Below are positions 1-5,688 of a stretch of 10,800 bases of DNA, piece after piece (position 1 is the first letter of the stretch; every line of letters starts with the position of its first letter). Source of the stretch: an uncultured Marinosulfonomonas sp. (lineage in GTDB: Bacteria > Pseudomonadota > Alphaproteobacteria > Rhodobacterales > Rhodobacteraceae); contig CAMZKY010000308.1 of assembly GCA_947311455.1 (NCBI GenBank), positions 1-10,800 of the forward strand, in the 5' to 3' direction. A program made the translations under genes and the position numbers. The notes under the pieces are model-generated. The model saw only the letters and a program-made list of their open reading frames with translations. It did no database searches and was not told where the DNA came from.

Positions 1-8
1 AAAACGCC

Positions 9-33
9 AATTACCCACCCAAGTGGGTCAATT
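9..33. repeat. Imperfect hairpin at the left edge
   Basis: ACCCAC (13-18) and GTGGGT (23-28) form a perfect 6-bp stem around a CCAA loop. AATT on both sides (9-12 and 30-33) extends it to 10 bp with a single bulged C at 29. It lies in the poorly conserved stretch just upstream of the recognisable MDWHSRK motif. It could be part of the decayed transposase, a third unrelated insert, or a weak terminator of something upstream; the following T run is only four bases. Confidence 0.4.
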
Positions 34-174
34 TTGCATGCCTATTCACAGTCATGGACTGGCACAGCCGCAAGGTTCTATCCTGGCGTTTGTCCAACAG
101 TATGGTGGCCGATTTTTGCGTCGAAGCTTTGAGCGAGGCCATGGCCAAATACGGCAAGCCCGGAATTATGAACA

Positions 175-213
175 GTCCCTCTCGTGCATTGCTGCGCAAT
201 ACCCTGCCGGTCA
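175..213 (+). repeat. Mini-insert copy 1 (about 39-40 bases) inside the transposase
   Basis: A foreign stretch lies between the Asn codon AAC (171-173) and ATG GAT CAG (214-222) of the transposase, where the family has one residue between Asn and Asp. It starts near CCCTCTC (177-183) and ends CTGCCGG(T)CA. Its centre is an inverted repeat ATTGC-TGC-GCAAT (188-200). It matches copy 2 at 28 of 39 positions without gaps. Total added length is 40 bases if the original read AAC-ATG-GAT, so it shifts the frame. Read in the downstream frame it encodes VPLVHCCAIPCRS. The exact left end (174 or 175) is uncertain. Confidence 0.75.
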
Positions 214-306
214 ATGGATCAGGGCAGCCAGTTTACCGGTTTTGAATGGAGACAGGCGTTGAAAGATGCCGGGGTGAAAATATCTATGGATGGCAAAGGC
301 CGCTGG

Positions 307-345
307 CCCCCTCTCATTGATTGCTTCACAATCAACTGCCGGGCA
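307..345 (+). repeat. Mini-insert copy 2 (39 bases, in frame) inside the transposase
   Basis: A foreign stretch lies between the Trp codon TGG (304-306) and ACG GAC AAC (346-354) of the transposase. It begins with CCCCCTCTC, ends with CTGCCGGGCA, and contains a perfect 7-bp inverted repeat TTGATTG-CTTCA-CAATCAA at 317-335. It is exactly 39 bases, has no stop in the transposase frame, and adds 13 residues (PPLIDCFTINCRA). Its deletion restores GKGRW-TDNRMIERLWRS and the D-35-E spacing. It is the second copy of the element at 175-213. Confidence 0.8.
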
Positions 346-555
346 ACGGACAACCGGATGATCGAGCGGCTCTGGCGGTCCCTGAAATACGAATGCATCT
401 ACCTGAACGCTTTTGAAACGGGTTCACAGGCCCGCGCCGGGATCGGGAAATGGCTGGCATATTACAACGCCGAGCGCCCGCATTCCACCCACGGGATATT
501 GACGCCAGATGAAGCCTATGAAAGAAAAACGGAACCAATGAGATTGACAGCCTGA

Positions 556-643
556 ATGAAACCATAATCCATCTTAAATTGGCTGCTGACTGGTCGAAAA
601 TGTAGGACCACCTCTCTTGTCATTTTTGCGAAATTTTTCAGCT
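556..643. other. Gap between transposase remnant and parC; probable right end of the IS
   Basis: These 88 bases hold no gene. The stretch near 590-616, ending TGTAGGACCACCTCTC, resembles the right terminal region of IS3-family elements of this transposase type. The left end needed to confirm an inverted repeat is outside the window. About 30 bases separate this presumed end from the parC stop codon. No strong rho-independent terminator is seen for either convergent gene. Confidence 0.35.
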
Positions 644-2881
644 TTAGTTAAACCGATTATCCCTCGGGAAACCTCTTGGCGCCATACGCCCTGCACTTGC
701 GCGTTTTCCCATCCATTCACCCAGTTCCGTTTCACACCGTGTGCGCCCGGCGGGGTCGCGCCAGGTTAGGCCGTTGGCCAGATCGAAGGTACGTGCGTCG
801 CTTAGCCCGCCGTCTTTATATTTTTGCAGGCGCACGCCTTTGCCACGGGACATTTCGTTAAGTTCGGAAATCGGAAACACCAGCACTTTGCGGTTTTCAC
901 CGACGCAGGCGATATGATCGCCGCCAACAGGATGACAGACCAGCGCCCGCACATCGCCGCGCACATTTAGCACTTGTTTCCCCGTTCGGGTTTGGGCCAG
1001 CACGTCGTTTTCCGGCACAACAAACCCGTCCCCCGCCGTAGAGGCCACCAGCAATTTTCGATCCGGCACATGGATAAACAGATCAACGATCTCGGCCTCG
1101 TTCGGCAGATCAACCATCAGGCGCAGGGGTTCGCCCATGCCGCGCCCGCCCGGAAGGGTTGAGGCGCCGATGGTGTAGAACCGCCCGTTGCTGCCGAACA
1201 CCAGTAACCGATCGGTGGTTTCAGCGTGAAAGATAAAACGCGCCTCGTCGCCGTCTTTGAATTTCAGCTCGCGTTCCAGATCAATATGGCCCGACATGGC
1301 CCTGATCCAGCCCATTTTCGAGCAAACAACCGTGATCGGCTCGCGATCAATCATCGCCTCAAGCGGCACTGCGGCCACTTCGCCCGCCTCGGCAAACACA
1401 GTGCGCCGCTCGCCCCCTTCGGAGGTGCGGCCAAACTGTTTGCGGGTGGCGCGCAGCTGTTCGCTGATTTTTGACCATTGCAGATCGTCGCTGGCCAACA
1501 GATCCTCAAGCTCGGCGCGTTCGATCAATAGGGCTTCGTGTTCGTTCTTCAGCTCCATTTCCTCAAGCTTGCGCAAGGAACGCAGCCGCATGTTCAGGAT
1601 CGCCTCGACCTGCACTTCTGACAGATCGAATTCCTCCATCATCACCTGTTTGGGGTGATCTTCATAGCGGATGATTTCAATAACCCGATCAAGGTTAAGG
1701 AAGGCCGTGATAAAGCCCTCGAGCACCTCGAGACGGCGATCGATTTTATCCAGCCGGTGTTGCGAACGCCGTTGAAGCACCTCTTGGCGGTGATCCAGAA
1801 ACGCGCGCAGCACTTCCTTAAGGCTACAAACCTTAGGGGTGCGCCCATCAATCAACACATTCATGTTCATGCTGAACCGTGTTTCAAGATCAGATTGTTT
1901 GAACAACATGCTCATCAATACTTCTGGGTCAACATTTTTGGATTTAGGCTCAATGACCAAACGAATGTCATCCGCGCTTTCATCACGCACATCCCCAAGG
2001 ATCAGCAGTTTCTTTAGATTGATTAGATCAGCAAGTTTTTCAATCAGCCGCGATTTTGGCACTTGATACGGAATTTCGGTGACGATGATCTGCCATTGGC
2101 CGCGTGGCAGTTCTTCGACATGCCATTTGGAACGCAAGCGAAATGCGCCGCGGCCGGTTTTGTAGGCGTTCAGAATGTTTTCCGGTGGCTCGACAATTGT
2201 GCCACCCGTGGGAAAATCGGGGCCGGGGATGTAATCAAGCAGGGTTTCATCGCGCACATTTGGTGATTTAATCATGTGCAGGCAGGCGTTGCACAGTTCT
2301 TCGATGTTATGGGGCGGAATGTTGGTGGCCATACCCACGGCAATGCCGGATGATCCATTGGCCAGCAGGTTTGGAAAGGCGGCGGGCAAAACCACGGGTT
2401 CCGTCAGGGTGCCATCGTAGTTTTCGCGGTAATCAACGGCGTTTTCGGTTAACCCTTCCATCAGGGCCTCGGCCGCGGCTGTCATGCGGGCTTCGGTATA
2501 CCGGGCGGCAGCGGGGTTGTCGCCGTCGATATTGCCGAAATTCCCCTGACCATCCACCAGCGGATAGCGCACGTTGAAATCCTGCGCCAGTCGCGCCATC
2601 GCGTCATAAATTGCGGCGTCGCCATGCGGGTGATAGTTACCCATCACATCACCGGAAATTTTTGCCGATTTACGAAAGCCGCCTGTGGCATTCAATTTCA
2701 ATTCGCGCATGGCGTATAAAATTCGCCGATGCACGGGCTTTAGGCCATCACGGGCATCCGGCAACGCGCGGTGCATGATGGTGGAAAGGGCATAGGTTAA
2801 ATACCGATCACCAAGCGCATTGCGCAGTGATTCGGAAATTTCGCCTGAAATACGTTTATTATCTGAACTCGTGTCACTCAT
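644..2881 (-). CDS. parC: DNA topoisomerase IV subunit A (ParC)
   Basis: ParC is the DNA-cleaving subunit of topoisomerase IV, the ParC2ParE2 enzyme that unlinks daughter chromosomes. The 745-residue product has the type IIA breakage-reunion domain: ALPDARDGLKPVHRRILYAM near 50, the quinolone region YHPHGDAAIYDAM at about 83-95, and AARYTEARM with catalytic Arg127-Tyr128. A coiled-coil region (LEEMELKNEHEALLIE) and a C-terminal beta-pinwheel with a GyrA-box-like RGKGVRLQKYKDGG near 679 follow. The GFPRDNRF end is usual for rhodobacterial ParC, so the gene is complete despite the nearby IS. I chose ATG at 2881 because an in-frame TTG at 2917 lies within the probable promoter's -10 region. The Ser80-equivalent of E. 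coli ParC is Ala89, and the Glu84-equivalent is Asp93. Confidence 0.95.
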   Translation of the reverse strand: MSDTSSDNKRISGEISESLRNALGDRYLTYALSTIMHRALPDARDGLKPVHRRILYAMRELKLNATGGFRKSAKISGDVMGNYHPHGDAAIYDAMARLAQDFNVRYPLVDGQGNFGNIDGDNPAAARYTEARMTAAAEALMEGLTENAVDYRENYDGTLTEPVVLPAAFPNLLANGSSGIAVGMATNIPPHNIEELCNACLHMIKSPNVRDETLLDYIPGPDFPTGGTIVEPPENILNAYKTGRGAFRLRSKWHVEELPRGQWQIIVTEIPYQVPKSRLIEKLADLINLKKLLILGDVRDESADDIRLVIEPKSKNVDPEVLMSMLFKQSDLETRFSMNMNVLIDGRTPKVCSLKEVLRAFLDHRQEVLQRRSQHRLDKIDRRLEVLEGFITAFLNLDRVIEIIRYEDHPKQVMMEEFDLSEVQVEAILNMRLRSLRKLEEMELKNEHEALLIERAELEDLLASDDLQWSKISEQLRATRKQFGRTSEGGERRTVFAEAGEVAAVPLEAMIDREPITVVCSKMGWIRAMSGHIDLERELKFKDGDEARFIFHAETTDRLLVFGSNGRFYTIGASTLPGGRGMGEPLRLMVDLPNEAEIVDLFIHVPDRKLLVASTAGDGFVVPENDVLAQTRTGKQVLNVRGDVRALVCHPVGGDHIACVGENRKVLVFPISELNEMSRGKGVRLQKYKDGGLSDARTFDLANGLTWRDPAGRTRCETELGEWMGKRASAGRMAPRGFPRDNRFN

Positions 2882-2905
2882 ATTGCCTGTGATACCGAAG
2901 CCACG

Positions 2906-2914
2906 ATTATAGCA
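2906..2914 (-). promoter_or_regulatory. Probable parC promoter (extended -10)
   Basis: Read on the minus strand the motif is TGC-TATAAT: a perfect -10 hexamer at 2911-2906 preceded by the extended -10 TGn element. No good -35 is seen, which is common for extended -10 promoters. Transcription would start near 2899 and leave a leader of about 18 bases before ATG 2881. The position supports the shorter ParC start. Confidence 0.6.
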
Positions 2915-3028
2915 CAAGAAACAAGGTCATGATTTGCATAACTTTACGCTCCGCAGGACGGTCTGATAGGGATGAGTCGTAAATAACGAGTCTTTGGGCA
3001 GCTGCATGCCTGTGTGTGGGGATATATA

Positions 3029-3634
3029 ATGTTAAAATATACAGTGGTTTTGGTTGGCGGAATGTTCGCCTTTATGGCGCTTGCGCCTGAAACTGAAGGT
3101 CGGATTTTTGGCGATAAATCAGTGATTTCCAAGGTTGAACAGGATTCTGCATCCGTCGCTGTGCCCACACCTGCGCCTGTTGCGGTTGCTCAGGTTGTTA
3201 CCCCGACACCCTCTATTGAAACAGCAGAAGAACCCCGTGCCTATCTCGCCCCTGTTTCGGATGTGGTGCAAATTGGTGCAACTGCCGCATCAATCACTCC
3301 AATTGCACAAGATGTCGCGGATCAAAATATCGTTCTGGCGGCTGTTACGATCAATTCCAAACCAGTGCCTCGGCCGGATCGCAGTACGCTTGCTGTTGCT
3401 GAAACGGTTGAGCCACGCACAATCTATCCAATTTGGTTTGTGACGGGGCAGCGCGTAAATGTACGCCAAGGGCCATCTACCGATTTTATCGTGATGGGAA
3501 GTGTTGTTTACGGCGAAGCCGCTGAAGTGATTGCTGATTCTGGTGGTGAATGGGTGAAAATCCGTATTGAAGGCGACGGCGTCGAAGGCTTTATTGCACG
3601 TCGCTTTATGTCTGAGGTTGAGCCGCAGAACTAA
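3029..3634 (+). CDS. SH3b-domain protein, exported or membrane-anchored
   Basis: The product is 201 residues. Residues 1-19 (MLKYTVVLVGGMFAFMALA) form a hydrophobic N-terminus that can act as a signal peptide or anchor. A Pro/Ala/Val-rich low-complexity linker follows (about 40-125). A C-terminal bacterial SH3 domain spans about 138-195, with the hallmark VNVRQGPSTDF, EWVKIRIEGDGVEGFIARRFM. Such domains usually bind peptidoglycan or other cell-envelope targets; the ligand here is unknown. ATG at 3029 is preferred over GTG at 3014 because GGGGA (3018-3022) sits six bases before it, and the GTG choice would put the Shine-Dalgarno inside the gene. It is divergent from parC (147-bp gap) and appears monocistronic. 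Confidence 0.85.
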   Translation: MLKYTVVLVGGMFAFMALAPETEGRIFGDKSVISKVEQDSASVAVPTPAPVAVAQVVTPTPSIETAEEPRAYLAPVSDVVQIGATAASITPIAQDVADQNIVLAAVTINSKPVPRPDRSTLAVAETVEPRTIYPIWFVTGQRVNVRQGPSTDFIVMGSVVYGEAAEVIADSGGEWVKIRIEGDGVEGFIARRFMSEVEPQN

Positions 3635-3869
3635 TGGGAGCATCAGATTTTTCCAAATAAATTGCATGCATAATCGCTGTCCTTTCGGAGGGTTTTCTAC
3701 TGGTTTTTGAATCCACGATTCCGGAATAGTAGTTTCCGTTTTCCTGCGTTAATCCGGCAAATAAGAATGCCAATTCAGGCTCCAAAACAGTGCGGTTAAC
3801 GGCTTTTCGTTCTACTTGTTTGTGCTGCTTATTTATTTGCCATAGGCTGTCTAAAAACAGGGAATTCAC
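3635..3869. other. Intergenic region upstream of the SDR gene
   Basis: These 235 bases show no convincing gene. An open frame on the minus strand across 3606-3878 has no family resemblance, a TTG start inside the SDR gene and no Shine-Dalgarno. A small stem TCC-TTTC-GGA near 3680, followed by a T-rich stretch, is too weak to call a terminator. A promoter for the downstream SDR is expected here, but I cannot pick one with confidence. AGGGA at 3859-3863 is its ribosome-binding site. Confidence 0.5.
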
Positions 3870-4703
3870 ATGACTCAAAAATCCATTCTTATAACCGGAT
3901 GTTCTTCAGGCATCGGGTATCATGCCGCACATGCGTTGCAAAAACGTGGCTGGCAAGTATTTGCAACTTGCCGTCAGGAACAGGATTGCGAACGTTTGCG
4001 GGGCGAAGGGTTGGAAAGCTTTACCTTGGATTATGCAGATGAGGCGTCAATCAAAACTGCGCTGGCCGAGGTATTAAAACGCACAGGTGGCACGCTTGAT
4101 GCGCTTTATAACAATGGTGCCTACGCGATTCCGGGCGCTGTTCAGGATTTGCCGCGCGATGCGCTGCGTGCCATTTTTGAAACCAATTTATTTGGCTATC
4201 ATGATCTGACGTGTCAGGTAATTCCGGTAATGCAGAAACAGGGGCATGGGCGGATTATAAACTGCTCGTCCGTTCTGGGTCTTACCGCGCTACGAATGCG
4301 GGGTGCTTATGTTTCCACAAAATTCGCCATGGAAGGGCTGACAGATGCGTTGCGTCTGGAAATGCATAACCAGCCAATTGATATCATCTTGATCGAGCCC
4401 GGCCCCATTACCACCGACATCCGCGTTAAGGCGCAACCGCATTTTGAGAAATGGATAGATTGGGAAAATTCATCCATGCGCAAGGTTTATGAGCACGGAT
4501 TGTTACCGCGCCTTTACGATACCAGTGGCACACTCGACAGCTTTGAATTGCCATGCGAAGCGGTGACGAAAAAGCTGATACACGCGCTGGAATCCAAACG
4601 GCCAAAGCCACGATATTACGTTACATTCCCAACCTATCTGATGGGTTTTTTGCGACGCATATTTTCAACGCGGATTCTGGATTGGTTCGCCCTTAAAGGA
4701 TAA
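3870..4703 (+). CDS. Short-chain dehydrogenase/reductase, YbbO-like
   Basis: A classical SDR of 277 residues that uses NAD(P)H to interconvert carbonyl and hydroxyl groups. Visible motifs are TGCSSGIG at 9-16 (nucleotide-binding Rossmann loop), D54, NNGA at 81-84 in place of the usual NNAG, Asn106, Ser134, and the YxxxK pair Tyr147-Lys151, giving the complete N-S-Y-K tetrad. The EPGPI segment at 176-180 follows. From memory, the KSILITGCSSGIG start, the RGAY-STK-A-E region and the C-terminal KPKPRYYVTFPTYLMGFLRRIF tail resemble E. coli YbbO, an NADP-dependent aldehyde reductase. The basic, hydrophobic C-terminus may touch the membrane. The substrate cannot be read from the sequence. AGGGA six bases before ATG supports the start. 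Confidence 0.88.
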   Translation: MTQKSILITGCSSGIGYHAAHALQKRGWQVFATCRQEQDCERLRGEGLESFTLDYADEASIKTALAEVLKRTGGTLDALYNNGAYAIPGAVQDLPRDALRAIFETNLFGYHDLTCQVIPVMQKQGHGRIINCSSVLGLTALRMRGAYVSTKFAMEGLTDALRLEMHNQPIDIILIEPGPITTDIRVKAQPHFEKWIDWENSSMRKVYEHGLLPRLYDTSGTLDSFELPCEAVTKKLIHALESKRPKPRYYVTFPTYLMGFLRRIFSTRILDWFALKG

Positions 4704-4774
4704 AGCGGCCATTATATCGCATCGAATTTTTACTGTTTAATGGGTAAAACACCGCAAACGGAAAGGATCTGATC

Positions 4775-4975
4775 ATGTCGCAAGACCCGTTATTTATCTT
4801 TATCATCGCGGCGGTTGGTTCTATTGCTCTTATTTTGATGATTGGTATTAGTCACTTTGCCGAAGGTGATGTGGACAGTGCCAAGAAATCAAACAAATTC
4901 ATGCAATACCGGATTATCGCGCAAGTGGTTGCCGTGGCTGCGATTATGTTGTTTGTTTATTTTAAAAACGGGTAA
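4775..4975 (+). CDS. Twin transmembrane small protein, HIG1-domain type
   Basis: The product is 66 residues with two hydrophobic helices (about 6-27 and 46-63) joined by a polar loop containing HFAEGDVDSAKKSNKFMQYR. The YRIIAQ segment (R46, Q50) fits the RxxxQ part of the HIG1 signature (QRRQ family), although the usual upstream basic residue is Gln here. Mitochondrial and alphaproteobacterial HIG1 proteins associate with cytochrome c oxidase or supercomplexes; for this copy a respiratory role is inference. AAGGA at 4763-4767, seven bases before ATG, is a clear ribosome-binding site. Its stop is six bases before the adenosyltransferase start, so the two are co-transcribed. Confidence 0.75.
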   Translation: MSQDPLFIFIIAAVGSIALILMIGISHFAEGDVDSAKKSNKFMQYRIIAQVVAVAAIMLFVYFKNG

Positions 4976-4981
4976 GCAATC

Positions 4982-5554
4982 ATGGTTGTTCTGAATAAAA
5001 TCTATACCAAAACCGGTGATACAGGGGAAACTACGCTGGGAAATGGGGTGCGGATTTCTAAAACTTCGCCGCGTGTCGGGGCTTACGGCACGGTGGATGA
5101 AACCAACGCTACCGTCGGACTGGCACGCCTGCATGCAAGCGGCGAAATGGATACGCAACTGGCGGCGATTCAGAATGATCTATTCGATTTAGGCGCTGAT
5201 TTATGCCGCCCTGAAATGGACAAAGATGCCGAGGCCGAATACCCGCCGCTTCGCCTTGCTGATACGCAAGTTGCACGACTGGAAACTGAAATTGACGCGA
5301 TGAATACCGCCCTGACCCCGCTTCGGTCTTTCATTCTCCCAGGTGGCAGCACGCTGGCCGCACATTTGCATCTGTGTCGTACGGTATCGCGGCGCGCCGA
5401 ACGCTTGGCGGTTGAACTGGCCAGCGACGAATCTGTCAATCCGTCAGCAATAAAATACCTTAACCGCCTGTCGGATTGGTTTTTTGTTGCAAGCCGAATC
5501 GCCAATAATAATGGCCTTGATGATGTGCTTTGGGTGCCTGGCGCGAACCGATAA
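4982..5554 (+). CDS. Cob(I)yrinic acid a,c-diamide adenosyltransferase, PduO type
   Basis: This enzyme transfers the 5'-deoxyadenosyl group of ATP to cob(I)alamin, giving adenosylcobalamin. The 190-residue length is normal. Motifs in order: the N-terminal ATP loop KIYTKTGDTGETTLGNG (6-22), YGTVDETNA (35-43), FDLGADL (68-74), SFILPGGS (116-123), CRTVSRRAER (132-141) and YLNRLSDWFFVASR (159-172), all characteristic of the PduO/MMAB family (not CobA or EutT). It follows the HIG1-like gene by six bases and precedes etfBA by 134 bases. Adenosyl-B12 would serve mutases such as methylmalonyl-CoA or ethylmalonyl-CoA mutase, encoded elsewhere. The upstream GGTAAG is a weak Shine-Dalgarno, so translational coupling is likely. 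Confidence 0.93.
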   Translation: MVVLNKIYTKTGDTGETTLGNGVRISKTSPRVGAYGTVDETNATVGLARLHASGEMDTQLAAIQNDLFDLGADLCRPEMDKDAEAEYPPLRLADTQVARLETEIDAMNTALTPLRSFILPGGSTLAAHLHLCRTVSRRAERLAVELASDESVNPSAIKYLNRLSDWFFVASRIANNNGLDDVLWVPGANR

Positions 5555-5688
5555 ATCAAAATAGTGCTGCAACGCGGCGTCGTTTTTCGCTAACATGGCG
5601 TTTTCCCTCTGTTTTCATTCGTAAACCTAGGCTAACAATCTTGTGAGTTAATATTTCCCTATGGGAAAACAATCATGGAGATACGCCA
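5555..5688 (+). promoter_or_regulatory. etfBA upstream region with a small palindrome
   Basis: This 134-base gap precedes etfB. An inverted repeat TTTCCC-TAT-GGGAAA lies at 5654-5668, centred 28 bases before the etfB start and 9 bases before the GGAG ribosome-binding site (5677-5680). It could be an operator or a small leader hairpin. A weak stem AACG-CGGCGT-CGTT followed by T's, just after the adenosyltransferase stop (about 5570-5590), may be a poor terminator. No clear -35/-10 pair was found. Confidence 0.4.

Larger units (their letters stand above)
1..555 (+). pseudogene. IS3-family transposase (OrfB, DDE/rve domain), 3' part, interrupted
   Basis: This is the C-terminal catalytic half of an IS3-family transposase. 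The frame is open from base 3 and reads MDWHSRKVLSWRLSN (from 54), then VEALSEAMAKYGKPGIMN, both typical of the rve integrase core. It then runs into foreign sequence and stops at 243-245. The protein resumes one frame over with DQGSQFTG (from 217), ISMDGKGRW (about 280-306), a second foreign stretch of 13 codons, then DNRMIERLWRSLKYE and YYNAERPHSTHGILTPDEAY, ending at TGA 553-555. The second catalytic Asp is at 217-219 and the catalytic Glu in the IERLWRS motif near 364-366. The codon at the expected place of the first catalytic Asp (3-5) is AAC, Asn, and residues before MDW match the family poorly. The 5' part of the element lies outside the window. As written it cannot give a normal transposase because of a net +1 shift. 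It is convergent with parC. Confidence 0.85.

Noticed and set aside
9..53. A third copy of the 39-base mini-element at the left edge
   Set aside because: The stretch has a hairpin but neither CCCTCTC nor CTGCCGG, and its codon count fits the transposase family without an insert. It is kept only as a separate hairpin observation.
332..565. Minus-strand open frame across the end of the transposase
   Set aside because: It is antisense to recognisable transposase codons and has no domain resemblance.
690..860. Possible truncation of ParC by the nearby IS
   Set aside because: The C-terminus runs through the GyrA-box-like motif to GFPRDNRF, the usual end of the family, so the gene appears complete.
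3660..3800. A further mini-element copy near the CCGGCA at about 3752, on the reverse strand
   Set aside because: Only the short TGCCGG motif matches. The CCCTCTC block and the ATTG/CAAT hairpin are absent. Other TGCCGG occurrences in the window also lack them.
3606..3878. Minus-strand open frame of 90 codons across the gap before the SDR gene
   Set aside because: It starts with TTG inside the SDR gene, has no Shine-Dalgarno, overlaps the end of the SH3 gene, and shows no family resemblance or hydrophobic or domain pattern.
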